The position numbers and the translations under genes were made by a program. A stretch of 64,000 nt of DNA from Plasmopara viticola (taxonomy: Eukaryota > Oomycota > Peronosporomycetes > Peronosporales > Peronosporaceae). Below, one piece after another: positions 1 through 12,000 of this stretch (the stretch's first letter is position 1; each line of letters begins with the position of its first letter). The stretch lies in contig MBPM02000082.1 of NCBI GenBank assembly GCA_001695595.3, forward strand, positions 62,001-126,000. The letters are read 5' to 3'. The notes beneath the pieces were generated by a model. It searched no databases and was not told the DNA's origin. It saw only the letters and a program-made list of their open reading frames with translations.

Positions 1-2200
1 CCGTCGGAAGGTAATTGTCATATGCTTTGGCTTGTCAAGTACATTAAAAAAGGACAATATCACTATTTTATTAGTGATGTAATGAAGCAAACAGTGATAT
101 TATATACCATATCTAGGATACCAAAAGATTTAGTTTAAAGCTCCTCGAGCTTAAAAGCGTTGGGCGCTGTTTGGTCGATCTTGGGTCTAGATGCGATGTA
201 CTACGCGGAAAGGTCATAAATCTGGGCTGCATGCGATTTACTTTGCTCTTAGCGTAGATTTGGCAAGTCGTTGACCCATCTTCACTAGAACGTAGGAGCG
301 TTGTTGGTGCGGATGGTCGAAGTTAAGAGGATGACGAAGATGGACATCAATAGCGAGGCGATCTTTTCGAGTGAAGCATTAGAGTGGTGCGTAGGACACG
401 GATTAGCGCTCTTCTAAAATGCACTCTCTTTCTGCCATAAGTGACATCGGTGACTTTGACCTGCATATTTTCCTACCACTGCACGTGGAGCTGCATATGA
501 ACAACCGGCAAATGACTCTACAAGCCAGCATATGCTGCGTACGATACGTGACTGAAATGGGTTCCCGTTAAGAGATCTAGAGGAAACCTTGAAACTTTGT
601 ACGTTATACACCGAGCAACCGTGCAATTGCTGTAGACTATGCCTGGTATGAATAGGAAACTTGAAGCATGCACGTGGATCCACTGGGAAACGCTCGTCGT
701 GACACAATTTGCTTTATGCCATGCGAAGTATAGTCGGTCAAAGACCGAGGCATTCAGGAAGTTATCTTTTGATGCATCTAAAGTTGAACGAATGAAATTC
801 ACAAAGTGGGGCCATGCGTAGTTTTGCCGAATGCTAGACATCAAGCTTGACGTCTACATGAGGTTCGATTGTGATACGGCAAAACGCTTTTGCAGGTTCG
901 ATCTCTCAAAGAGAAGATGGTAACGCAATGTGCATAATTAGCAATAGCGCTCGACTTTACCAAAAAAAGAGACTGGTAACCTTCAAACGCACAATTAGTC
1001 TCATCTTAACATCCTCATTTGGGCTGAATAAAATGTCCATGGTGAAGCTCAAAAACTCGATAAGCTCAATGGCATCGCCACAGTGGTAGTCATCCGACTT
1101 ACAGAAAAGATCAATTTCTCACAAAGAAGGATATGAGAACTTAAAGTAGATTCTCAATTTAGAAGGACTCACACAATCCGTACTACATCCGGTAAGGTAC
1201 TGACTTAATAGCTCCTTCATCAGCCTTACAACCTGAAAAAGGCGCTATGAAATTCAATTGGTTTTTTGAAAAGCAAATACGACGTAGCACGGCAGAAGCG
1301 TTCATGCATGAAAAGCAAATACGACGTAGCACGGCGGAAGCGTTCATATGAGGTTGCATTTTTTTAATTAAAAAATGCAGCCTCATTAACTTAGGTTTCC
1401 GGGCAAATCGCGAAAAAGAATGATTTGGGCCAGACGCCGAAATATAGCGGCAAAAAACTTTTGGCAACTGAAGCATTGTAAATGCTTAAAATTAGTTGTG
1501 TTTGGCCATCATTTTGACTCTGGCGCTATTTCTTATAAGCTTTTGATTAGAAACAACAGGATGGGATGATCGATGTACAGCACAATCGATCAATTGGTGT
1601 AAAATATTTATTGCTCACATGAAACAGTAACGTAATGTTGACCCCTGTAAGCACTTCGTGTGTCTTGCTTTGGGAGTAGCCGATCATGTCTTGAAAGCTA
1701 TCGAATGCGCCTGCAGACTTTAAAAGGCGTATGTACCGACACATATTGATGATGTCGTTTTTGTACTCATACAGAGCGGGATAAGTATCAACGACCTTCT
1801 TCCCTGCATTTAATTTTAGGATTCTACTTAGTACCCAGAAACTCGTATTATTCAGGTCAAAATTATAAGCACAATTCCAACAGTATTAAAGCAAATTTTG
1901 GTGCACAAAGAGCGGTCAGACTTATCTTTAAAGTCGAAGATTGATCACTTCGAGATTAACCACTTGTAGTTAGATGAGCAGCCATGCATCTAGTGCGTAA
2001 AACGCATCAAGCGCAGAAATAGCTGTACAAATATCTGCGCTGGTACGATAAAGGGTTTGCAATAGGTCCACTATTTCACCCTCGTTGCTAAGAACCAAGA
2101 AAGAAAAAAACGACATATTGAGGAGATTTGTCGTGACTTTGGATTGGAAAATATTATAAGTAACTGACGCTTCATCAATTTGTCTTGATATCATTGCTAT
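1..2200 (+). repeat. Block copy, left arm of large palindrome
   Basis: This stretch has no credible gene. It is a diverged copy of the inter-effector block that recurs across the window in plus orientation near 9.4-13.1, 36.6-38.0, 49.8-53.5 and 60.7-63.3 kb. It contains the recognisable landmarks in order: the 'tatctaggatacc' stretch near 112, the 'actgcacgtgga' stretch near 478, the 'gtcggtcaaagaccgag' stretch near 733 and the 'tctgcgctggtac' stretch near 2034. The same sequence runs backwards from 2200 to at least 4345, so it forms the left arm of a palindrome. It is cut by the window edge. Short reading frames inside it are not conserved as coding between copies. Confidence 0.75.
1268..1349. 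repeat. Direct tandem duplication, about 41 bp x2
   Basis: Two adjacent near-identical units, 1268-1309 and 1310-1349, each begin 'gaaaagcaaatacgacgtag' and contain 'gcgttcat'. They differ by one substitution and small changes at the ends. The duplication lies inside the block copy; other block copies near 12.07 and 52.41 kb have the motif once, so it is local. Confidence 0.85.
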
Positions 2201-5200
2201 GGTTCAAAATCCGATCGATGGCAACAACAATGTATGAAGCAAGGCAGCGACATTGAAACCGTGGACCTGTTGCAAACCCTTTGTCGTGCCAGCGCGGATA
2301 TCTGTGTAGTATTTTAATCCGCGCCCAATCCCTCTCCAATCTGAGAGAGACTTCAAACAGAGACACAATCTGAAAATCGTGTTCTATTGGGCACTGAAGC
2401 ATGGCCAGTTACCTTACTACAAGTGGAAAAATTTAAAGTGATCGATCTTCGACTTTAACGATAAGTCTGACCGCTCTTTGTGCAGTAAGATTTGCTTTAG
2501 TAATGTTGGGAATGTATTTATAAATTTGGCTTGAGTAACACGAGCTAAATCGGACTTTCAGTAGAACACTACAGATTGATACAGGTAAGAAGGTCATTAA
2601 GTACTTACTCCTCTCTCTTTGACTACAAAAATGACATCATCGATATATATCGGTACATACGCCGTATGGAGTATTCGATAGCTTTCGAAATATGACCAGC
2701 TACTACCAGAGAAAGCAAGACTTATAGAGTGCTGATTGCGGCCAAGGGTACGTCACCCTTTCATGAAAAAATCAATTATGTACATTGGCGCGCTGTACAT
2801 TGGTCATTCCAACATGTTGTTTCGCATCACTGGCTTTTATAAGAATTCACCAGTGCCAGAATAATGGCCAAACACAACTTATTAAGAGCGTTCATAACAC
2901 TCCACTTGCCAAATGTTTTTGCCACTGAACTTCGGCGTAAAAAGCGTAAGCTTCCTGGCCCAAATATATTTCTTCTCGCGATTTTCCTGAAAGCCTAAGT
3001 TAGTGAAGTCGAATTTTTTGAGATGAACGGTACTGCCGTGCTTCGTGGTATTTGCTTTTCTAAAACCAACTAAATCTTATAGCGCCTTTTTCAGACGGTA
3101 ACGCTGGTGAAGGGGCTCATACGACAGTACCTTACCGGATGTGATATGGACCGAACAAGTCCTTCTTGATTAAAAATCTACTTTGAGTGTTTATTACCTT
3201 CTTTGTGTCTTTTTATTCATGAAAGTGAGAAGCTGATCTCTCCTGCAAGTCAAATAACCACAACCGTGGCGATGCCATTGAGCTTATCGAGTTTTTGAGC
3301 TCCGCCATGAACATTTCGTTCAGCTCAAGCAGAGGTATTTGAAGAAGGCTTATTGTGCCTACAAAGCTTACTAGTCTCTCTTTTTTCGAAAATTCGAGCG
3401 CTGCTGCTCAATCAGCATACTCCGTTACAGTCTTCCCTTTTCATGAGGACGAATCTGACAAAGAACTCTACCGTATTGGCGCATTCGTACCTCATGCTGA
3501 TATCTAGCCTGACGAAAGCACCACTCTGTAAGATTTTTTTGTTCGTTCTTGGACGCGTCAAGAGCCAGGTTACTCGATGCCTCGGCCCCTGATCGACTAT
3601 ACTTTGCATGACGTAAAGCAAATGATGTTCACGACGAGCGTTTCTCAGTGGCTCCGTGTGTATGCCTCAAGCTGCGTATTTATATTCGGCATAGCCTACA
3701 GCAATTGCAAGGTTGCTCAGTGTGTCACGGACGAATCCGCGTGCATCTGCAAGGTTTCCCCCTGATTTCTTGGTTAAAAGCCATATAAGTCACTTATCGT
3801 ACGCAGCATGTTCTAGCTTGTAGAGTCCCTTCTCGTTTGTCCATATGCTCCACGTGCAGTGGTAGGGTTAGTCGCAGCTCAAAGCCACATATGTCACTTA
3901 TGGCCAAAAAAGAGTGCTCTTAAGAAAAGCGCTGATCCGGGTCCTACGTGCCACTCTAATGCTTCACTCAAAAAGATCGCCTCAAACACTTGTATTGACG
4001 TTCATCTCCGTCATTTCAATACTTACAAAATTGACCATCCGCACCATTAGCGCTTCTGCCTTCTAACCAAGGTGGGTCGATGGCTCCTCGCATTTACGCT
4101 TGCATGCAAAGCAAACCGCACCCACCCCATTTCAGCGTCATACCTCGTATCTAGGCCCAAGATCAACCAATTAGCGCCCGACGCTATCAAACTTGAGAAG
4201 CCATAAGGCTTCATCCTCTGGGATACGGGATACTTTTTTTAGATATCACTGTTTACTCAATTACGTCACCAATCGAAAGTGATACTGTTCTTTTGATGAG
4301 CGATACGAGCCTCAGTACATGGCAAATAAATTCTGACGGTGAGTGTTACAACTCATTCGATTGACGCCCATGAGTTGATAAGTATTGTCCATAATTTTTG
4401 AGATCTAAGAAGATTGCTTCAGGTTTTAAAGAGTCAGGCTTGAGCGCACGATCTGCGCGATTGAGCCCGGAGCTCTCAAAAGCTAGGCCACACCGATTTA
4501 TATGTTCTTCCTTAAGCTCATCAGATCTTGTTCCAGGGGGATGATATCTCTTTGCTAGCCAGCTGACCAATGTTGTTTTGGTCTGAACATCTCGACGCGC
4601 TTGACGAAGATGAATTCTATGATAAATTGGTGGGTACATCGAAATCAAAGCATTGGCAAATTACTCTTTGAAGATCTGCATCGTTTTCGTTAGCAAAGCT
4701 AAGGCTCATACTCACAGGCCGCATTATGGGCTCTACGAATTTCGGTTTTCCTATTCCGTCTGGAAGAAGGCTCTCACCATTTTTAATTAGTTTCTCAAAT
4801 TTATTTGTGGTTAGACAGCGTTGCGTAGTATCCAAGCGATCTTGTATTCAGATGTAGGTCATAGGCTTATTTCGATTCTGAGTAAAAAACTTTCGTTGAA
4901 TTTGACGCGTTTTGAACTTACGCGCATATCAAACGTAAGGTCGTGCTAAAACAAATGTTTTCTTAAACGAAGTGACGCTTATAGATGCATGGCGCTCGAA
5001 GCAGATGAGCATAAAGCTCGACACCTTGACCTATATCGACTTGATAGTGTCCATCTAACAGGGTTTTCACCTATTCGTCAGATCTACTGCCAAGAGATTG
5101 AGTAGACCTCTCACGTATCGGTGGCTTACGTCGGTACCTCGCTTCGAGCGAGTCACATTGCCTTTGGCCCGCTGCATTGAGGACTCTGGCCTTTGAATTG

Positions 5201-5890
5201 CCCTAGGAATATAGCGAGCTTGCCGTCTTTGGCCGCGCCCATTACTTCTAGCTCTTACTTTTTTCTGTGATCTCATTGACAAGGAAATCTCAGGCCGAGT
5301 TTATGCCGCGGAAATCGTTGCCCCCCCTGTCCTTTCGTATGAGATATTTCACATGGCCGATACAAGCCCAGAACCTTTTCGACCCACGAGCATTAAAATA
5401 AATTGACAGCATACTTGCCAGCCTAAAGCTCCTTTCATCTCTAGCGATCGAAAGCCAGGAAAGTCTTCGCCAGAGCGCATGTGGCATATTTCGTCATACT
5501 TATCGCCCAAAATTGGAGGTGTTCGTGGTCACCGAACAAGGGAGAATATTACGCATATCCCGAGTGAAAAGCCTTCCTGATCTTTGCTGTTTTCTGGCCA
5601 GGAAAGCTTGGAGAAGTGCAATTTTCGAAATGACAGCTGCCTGCCACACAGTTTTCGGTCTCACAAGACCTTGAACGTACAAAAAAAAAAGAGTTTCTAG
5701 AGTGTACTTCTTTCTGTTGTGCCCATTGTGTAGTAAAAAGCAAACAGAAACGACAGCAACTGAAGTCGATTCGATCGGGCTTTGCTACGCGGCCGAAAAA
5801 TTATATTAAATTACTATTGGAAGTAGGTCGCAATGAATAAATTGAAGTAAGGCAGGATTTTACAGTCCTATTAGAGGACAATTTTTGTTT
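2200..5890 (-). repeat. Block copy in reverse orientation, right arm of palindrome and beyond
   Basis: From about 2200 rightward the plus strand reads the block backwards. The 'gcgctggcacgacaaaggg' stretch (reverse of 2282-2300) mirrors 2036-2055, and 4150-4300 is the reverse complement of 50-190. Beyond 4345 the match continues to other copies: 4860-5060 is the reverse of 10.02-10.20 kb, and 5490-5760 the reverse of 9.40-9.62 kb. Protein-like but broken frames on the minus strand (4346-4648 and 5290-5487) are seen in other copies with stops and frameshifts. They may be remains of an unrecognised gene carried by the block. An effector gene would be expected just right of 5890 in this orientation and is missing. 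Confidence 0.7.
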
Positions 5891-6399
5891 TTAAAGCAGA
5901 TGACGTCAATTAAGACGGTGTGCTGCCACCACCACGTAAAAATAGTAATCGGTACCTTCCTTTGGGGCAGGAATAAAATTAATCACTGTCACTGTAATAC
6001 TGCTACAATATCAATACTACAGTCGGGAGCGGAAAGTCAAGATAAAGTATCATACCGGCTTAATTTCTTACGCAGTTAGATAGCTTACACTTTTTCAGGT
6101 TGATGAAGTGATAACATAAAGTAAAAGCGTATGTCAGACGATTTAAAACCCGATCGACAGCACCAATTACAAATAATGCGAGACAACGACGATGAAACAG
6201 TGGCCCTGTTCCAGACCCTCTATCTCACCAGCGCGGATGGTTGTACAGCTATATCTCCACTTGATGATTTATTAGTGATCCAAGAGAGTCTTGGAAGCGA
6301 AACTCAAGGTGCAAACGTGGCCTATAAGCTTGCGCGGGTAACAACTTCTTCGCCAACTTCTAGTTAAGTATATAATAGAAGGTTAATCCTAGTCCAGTG
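5891..6399. other. Junction sequence, no gene
   Basis: This stretch is patched from pieces also seen near the ends of other blocks. 5951-6070 resembles 12.96-13.07 and 53.39-53.50 kb. 6131-6260 resembles, in reverse, the 'ccagcgcggat' segment near 2.03 and 12.71 kb. A 78-codon frame at 6131-6367 lies wholly inside that repeat and is broken in the other copies, so it is not called as a gene. Confidence 0.5.
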
Positions 6400-6411
6400 T
6401 CTTTTTGCGCA

Positions 6412-6739
6412 ATGTAATGTAATGTATTTTGTTATCGCGTTGCCAAGTTATGCACGTGCTAGGCTCAGTCTGGCTAGTCCACGGCATAGAGTGGTGTCCG
6501 CATACGTCGGGTCTCGTTCGGCGGGCAGTGCAGCCAGCACCGAGGTCGTGAGGGTCTTCCATTATTTTGGTTAGCTCTGACTTGGTAAGAGCCCAGGTGG
6601 CGCCATGGTGGTGGAGACCGTCGCGTCGAGGGTGAGACTCGTTTGAGACCTGCAGATTCCCGAGAGCACCTGCCCGAAGCGCGCGAGCATTTAGCCCCCG
6701 CGCTTGGAAAGAGGGCGTCACCCCAACCTTTTCCGAAGC
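6412..6739 (-). mobile_element. SINE-like element copy A
   Basis: This is one of five copies (A-E) of a roughly 325-bp element in the window. Copy A is reversed: the 3' tail of short ATGTA-type repeats is at its left end and the 5' 'cttcggaaaagg' end at its right. It is flanked by a perfect 12-bp target-site duplication, tctttttgcgca, at 6400-6411 and 6740-6751. The tail and the variable-length duplication are typical of target-primed retroposition. The frames in its GC-rich body are shared by all copies but have no recognised protein, and I treat them as non-coding. It sits in sequence like an effector 5' flank. Confidence 0.85.
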
Positions 6740-6860
6740 TCTTTTTGCGCATTATCGACTAATTAAAATCATGTGCAAAAGTTTTACGGTGATACCATAA
6801 ACGCTGCGAAAGGCCTGCTCTGCGTGTAGGGCTGATTTATCTTCAACACTTTTTAGGTTA
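6740..6860 (-). other. Remnant of an effector-gene 5' flank (gene body gone)
   Basis: The text 'tttttgcgcattatcgacta' at 6743 followed by 'taaacgctgcgaaaggcctg' at 6797 matches the conserved sequence upstream of the minus-strand effectors, for example 17560-17615 upstream of E3 and 43000-43070 upstream of E10. No effector coding sequence follows on the left side, where SINE copy A now sits. This looks like the scar of a deleted effector locus belonging to the reverse block at 2.2-5.9 kb. Confidence 0.6.
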
Positions 6861-7175
6861 GCTTGGAAAAGGTTGGGGTGACGCCTTCCTTCCAAGCGCA
6901 AATGCTCGCGCGCTTCGGGCAGGTGCTCTCGGGCATCTGCAGGTCTCTAACGAGTCTCACCCTCGACGCGACGGTCTCTAGCACCGGGCGCCACCTGGGC
7001 TCTTACCAAGTCAGAGATAAACAGACTAATGGAAGACCCTCAAGACCTCGGTGCTGGCTGCACTGCCCGCCGAACGAGACTCGACGTATGCGGACACCAA
7101 TCTATGCCGTGGACTAGCCAGACAGAGCCTAGCACGTGCATAACTTGGCAACGCGATTAATACATTACATTACAT
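6861..7175 (+). mobile_element. SINE-like element copy B
   Basis: This is a second copy of the element, in forward orientation, 120 bp from copy A. It begins 'gcttggaaaaggttggggtg' and ends in a tail of ATTAC-type repeats. It carries a small deletion in the 'gcgggggctaa' part and scattered substitutions. No clean target-site duplication is seen, so it may be older or its edges rearranged. Confidence 0.8.
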
Positions 7176-7913
7176 TAATTCAGTTCGCATTTAAGGCTTT
7201 TCAGAAGCGTTTTGTCATGCATTTAAAACGATATATGTAAATCCATTATATCGCTGTGGTACGTATAGTGGTGACGCACGGACGAAAATTGTCAGTGACA
7301 AGAAAATTTAGTTTATTAGGATACTTTGTAATGACGTACCTTCCTTCAAATTAGAAAGAATAATAATTACTAACATCATAACGGTATTTAACATCGCTGC
7401 TATAAGATAGCTTACACTACTGGATTCTGTGCAAGTCGGTGGATACTCTATCTTTGTTATTGTATGGACGAGTGATAACATTAAAGTTAACGCGCAAAGT
7501 TATAAAAAAGTAAATGTGCTTGAAACCAAACCTAAATACTCTAATAAAAGTTTGAGATAAATCAAACTATAAAAGTAAGCGGCTTAGTGCAGCTACTTCG
7601 GCTGCAGGAAGTGGGTTGTCTTTATCGGTTTGGTTACAAGTAAAACTGATCGATGGCAGCCGATGCTTGGATTGTATTTTATTTATATGATAATGAAGGC
7701 TTGGCATAGCTGGCTATGTAGCCAAGCTACAAATCGCCGAGCAGACGCCAGCATATTTACTGATCCGGCACTACGCAGCCATCCCCTGCAACGTTTACGG
7801 TACCAGCTAGATACCTGAGTGTATGTACCATGTGGTTGGATGCACAAACGGATACTTGAATGCAATCTACTCGCACGATGTTTTCATTATTTAATTGACC
7901 AGCGAGTGTACAC
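7176..7913 (+). promoter_or_regulatory. 5' flank of effector E1
   Basis: There is no gene here. The sequence is the conserved upstream region of the effector family. The end of a block ('ttattaggatac' near 7315) is followed by a 'gtctttatcggtttgg' segment, the 'gcaacgtttacggtaccagc' segment near 7788 and the 'tgtaccatgtgg' segment near 7824. The same order precedes E13, E14 and E16. The short T-rich leader before the ATG (around 7882-7900) corresponds to the initiator-like stretch seen before E6 and E16. Promoter function is inferred from conservation only. Confidence 0.5.
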
Positions 7914-9050
7914 ATGCGTGTTTGTAGCGTTCTTTTAACCCTCGTACCAGTCCTGTTCTTTCTCGCGAAAGTCGACGCTTCTGCGAATGCAACAGCGTCC
8001 CTTACCGCCTTAGGGGCATTTTCATCCACTGGAAATCGATCTGGTACCCTCATCTCGGAACCGTTTGCAGGAGACGAAGAAAGGGTTCATGGGATCGACG
8101 AGTTTGAGTGGGGAGATAAATTTGCTATCTTAGCGGCGAAAATCAAGCAGGCGTTGTTAAAACAAGATGAGAGATCTCAGCTTGAGCTCAAAGTAGCGTG
8201 GTGGAGGGTGAGAAATGTGGATCCTAGCAAAGTCTACACCAACTTAAAGCTTGACGAGGACCACGATAACGTTTTGTTGAGTCCTTGGTTTCATCTTTGG
8301 TTCAAGTACGTGAAAAGCTACAATTTGGAGCATCCCACGAAGGAAGTGTCGGCTTTAGATGTGTTGACGGATCAATACGGTGATTATAAATTGATGATGA
8401 CGTTGGAACAGGCGAAGAGAATGGAAAATCCGATTGTTGGAGCTATTGGCGCGACACTGCAGAGTGAGCAGATGGAGGCTTGGTGGCTTTTTGGATATAG
8501 CCCAAAACGTCTCTATCTTTTTTTGCGGTCAAAGTGGAACTATCCACACTTGCTCTCCGGCCGTGCGTATGATGTCTGGAACATTTATTTTACCAAGGTC
8601 AATCCTGGTAGATCAATGTCGCTCTTTGATAAACTGTTTCAAACTTTCGGTGACAAGGACCTATCTTTGCTACTAATTGCGGCCAATCAGCCACAAACGG
8701 GCACGCTGGCATCACACGTTGCAGAGCTGACGACAAAGCTTCAAGATCAATTAGTAAAGTTCTGGCTGGATCGAAACGTGCTGCCACAGCTTGTCTTTGA
8801 ATATTTAGGGCTTAACGAAAATCCAGACTATCTTCTCGATAGGCGGGAGATCAAAGTATGGATGTGGTACGCGGAAAGATTTCGGGAAAAGTTTGGAGCG
8901 GTCGAGACTCTCAACGAGGTCATTGGAAGCTCCTTCACCTTAAACAAGATTGTGATTATGACGAAGAAAGTATTGACTGATGATGGCAAGAAGTTGGCGC
9001 AGGCGTTGAGGGAGGAGATGGCGTTGAAGTTGGCAGACCCGTCAGCTTAG
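7914..9050 (+). CDS. E1: intact secreted RxLR-type effector with three WY/LWY modules
   Basis: This is a 378-residue, single-exon secreted protein of the oomycete RxLR-WY effector class, presumed to be delivered into plant cells. Residues 1-22 form a signal peptide, with likely cleavage around Asp-Ala-Ser at 21-23. They are followed by the family-wide Asn-Ala-Thr stretch and a degenerate R-S-G-T-L at 42-46 where RxLR would be. A DEER motif lies at 54-57. The C-terminal part has three tandem helical modules: Trp96/97 with Leu121-122 and Trp129-Tyr132; Trp190/191 with Leu213-214 and Trp222-Tyr225; Trp284 with Leu307-308 and Trp316-Tyr319. The L-x-x-x-x-W-x-x-Y pattern is the L motif of LWY repeats as in Phytophthora PSR2. 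The start chosen aligns with all other members. AATAAA lies about 80 nt after the stop (9129-9134). The host target is unknown. Confidence 0.92.
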   Translation: MRVCSVLLTLVPVLFFLAKVDASANATASLTALGAFSSTGNRSGTLISEPFAGDEERVHGIDEFEWGDKFAILAAKIKQALLKQDERSQLELKVAWWRVRNVDPSKVYTNLKLDEDHDNVLLSPWFHLWFKYVKSYNLEHPTKEVSALDVLTDQYGDYKLMMTLEQAKRMENPIVGAIGATLQSEQMEAWWLFGYSPKRLYLFLRSKWNYPHLLSGRAYDVWNIYFTKVNPGRSMSLFDKLFQTFGDKDLSLLLIAANQPQTGTLASHVAELTTKLQDQLVKFWLDRNVLPQLVFEYLGLNENPDYLLDRREIKVWMWYAERFREKFGAVETLNEVIGSSFTLNKIVIMTKKVLTDDGKKLAQALREEMALKLADPSA

Positions 9051-12000
9051 GAGTGGTCTGTATTGGCAATTGTGTTCGAGTCGTTGTAGTTTCAGCATTG
9101 TAAGACTCAAAAGATTAATGGCTTAAGAAATAAATCGAGTTGACATAACGAATGACAGGATACTACGCTATGCAAGTCGTTAAGGCAGTACCTAGCGCGG
9201 CAAGATAGATATTATTTGTTTGCAGCACGCCGTAATAATTATCTTCTTACAATGTCAATTTGCCCTCTATTAGGAGTGTATAATCCTGCCTCGCTTTTAT
9301 TAATTTATTGCGACCAACTTCAAAAAGTAATTTGATATAGGATTTCGGCCGCAAAAGTCTAATGGCAAAGCCATTATCACGAGACTTCATTTGAGTTAAT
9401 TCTTTACTACACAATGGGCACAGAAAACGATACAACAGATAAATACATCTTTTTTCTGTACGTCCAAGATCTTCTGAAACCGAAACTGTGTGGCAGGAAG
9501 TTGTCTTTTCGAAGATTGCCCTTCTCTAAGGTTTCTTGGCCAGACAACCGCTCAGGTCAGAAAGCCTTTTCGCTGTGGCATGCGTATATTAAATGTCTAT
9601 TTCGGTGACTTATAAAACCTCCAATTTAGTATGACGAGAAATGCCACATGCTCGCTGACGTAGCTTCTCCTAGCGACCGCTAGAAATTAAAGGAGCCTTA
9701 GGCTAGCAATGATGCTGTCAATCCTTTTCACTGCTCGTAGGCCAGAAAGGATATAGACCTGTATTGGCCATGTGAAATGTCTCCTACGAAAAGACAGGGC
9801 AGACTACGATTTTTGCGGCAAAGACCCGGCCTGACAAAAAAACAAGAGCTAGAAGGAATGGGGGCCAAAGACGGCAAGCTCGGTATATTCCTAGGGTAAG
9901 TCCAATGACCAGAGTCACCAACGCAGTGGACCAACGGCAATGCGACTTACTCGAAGTCAGGTACCTACGTAAGCCGCCGTTACGTAAGAAGTCTACTCAC
10001 CCTCTTGCCAGTAGATCTGACGAAGAGGTGGGAACCCTGTAAACGAATATATATAGGCCACTTCGATGAGCTCTATGCTCATCTGCTTTGCGCACCAGGT
10101 ATCTATAAACGGCACTTCGTTTATGAAAACATTCGTTTTGGCACGACCTCACGTTTGATATGCGCGTAAGTTTAAAAAGCGTCAAAGTCTACCAAAGCAT
10201 TTTACTTAGAATCGCAAGAAGCCTACGATTTACACCCAAATATAGGATCTTTGGATTCTTCGGAACGCTGTCTAACCACAGATCCATTTGGTATTTTAAT
10301 TTGAAATTTTGTAAGCATTCTTCCTGACGGGATGGGTTAACAAATTTCGAAGATTCAGGGCCCATTTAGCGGCCTGTGAGTATTAGCCTTAACTTTGGTA
10401 TCGAAAAGGATGTAGACCTAGTCAGCAAAGAATAAGTAAAGTAATTTGGCATTGCTTTGTTTATCATGATACCTACACATTATAAAAAAATTTATCTGCG
10501 TAAAGCGCGTCAAGGTGTTCGGGCCAAAAAGCATTGGCCAGCCGGCTGGCAAAGAGATATCAACCTCCTCTAAAACAAGCTCTATGAGCTCAAAGAATAA
10601 GGTTTAAATCGGTGTGGCTTTGTCCTGAAAAGGGGCACAATAGCTCAGATCGTGCGCGCAACCTTGACTGTATAAATGCAGCAATCTTATGGACCTAGGA
10701 ATTAACTTCGTCTTAGGCTGAGGCTCGTTAAGTAAATTAAAATGACAAATTGACTGTTTATTAATTGACATTAGCATGAATTCAGTATCTAGGATACCGA
10801 TGATAAATTTCGAAACATCCTCGTGTTTGATAGCGTCGAGTGCTGTTTATTGTATCTTTGACCTCGATACAAGATATGATGCTGAAATGTCATATGCCTA
10901 GGTTGTTTGCCATCGGCTTTGCTAGTGAGCGTGAATGTGGCGAGTCATTGACTCACTTCTGTTAAAAGGAAAAAGCGCTACTGACGCGGATGGTCGATTT
11001 ACTGCGTATTGGAATAACAGAAACCTATGGCGACGAGGACAAGGATTTGAATCGATGCTTGCGAGTTGAGCATGAGAGTGTCACGTAGGACACGGAGCGG
11101 GCTCTTTTAATTAGCCTTCTTTGCCTGTCATACGTGGAATAGATGCCTTTAAGCAAAGATAGAATGGGAATACCCCTACCACTGCATGTGCGGTTACATA
11201 TGAACAACTGGCAAATCGCTTTACAAGCAGCACTTGCTGCGTGCCTTTAGTGACTTAATAAATGCTTTAGCTGAGACATCAAGGAGAAGCCTTGCCGATG
11301 CACGTAAATCTGCACGTTATACATTAAGCGGTCCTGTGTTTGCTGTGAACGCGCGAGGGGTGATTAGCTATATTAAAAGCAAAGCTCCAATCATGTGTCG
11401 CGATTTTTAGGTTCAGAAGTCTCCTTTGCAGGCGGAGCTATTGAGAAACGCCGGTCGTGGACAGTTAGGCCGTGCTGATTAAGGGTCGAGGCATTTTAAA
11501 AGGTCGTCTTTTTGATGCGCCTAAAGGTACACAAGCAAGTTTTACTGAGCGGGGCACTGCGTAGCATCGCTGCATTACCAGACGCCAGTTTGTCGGTAAA
11601 ATAGCGCCAACGCTACTAGTGCTTCTGGCAGTGTCGACCTATATAGACGGGGACAGCAGCACAAAATCCCTTTTGAGAAGCGCAGGACATCTCGTACTGA
11701 ACAGAACGGTTTTAAGCAGACGTTAGAGTCAATTGCGCTTGGCTTTATTGAACTAATAGACCGGTAAGGCTCAAACGAACAAAAATATCACTTTACCCCA
11801 CAAAAAGATTTTTCTGCTTGAGCAGAAAGAGATCGAAGAGCGCAAAACGTTTATGAGATTAATGGCAGAGACGGAGTGGTAGTCATTTGACGTACAGAAG
11901 ATACCAGCTTTTGGTTTTGTCCGCTAAAAGTATACGAAGAAGTTATATAGTACTCGAAAAAAAATCTCGATTCAAAAGGACTCATCTGACGAAAAATATG

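Noticed and set aside
6131..6367. 78-codon frame as a small gene
   Set aside because: It lies in a repeated block end, and the same segment near 2.03-2.30, 12.71, 26.40 and 53.13 kb is not open.
8100..8160. Leu-Leu-Ala-Lys segment after dEER (clear in E6, E14 and E16) as a Crinkler LFLAK motif
   Set aside because: It is the first helix before the WY modules, lies after dEER, and no CRN DWL domain follows.
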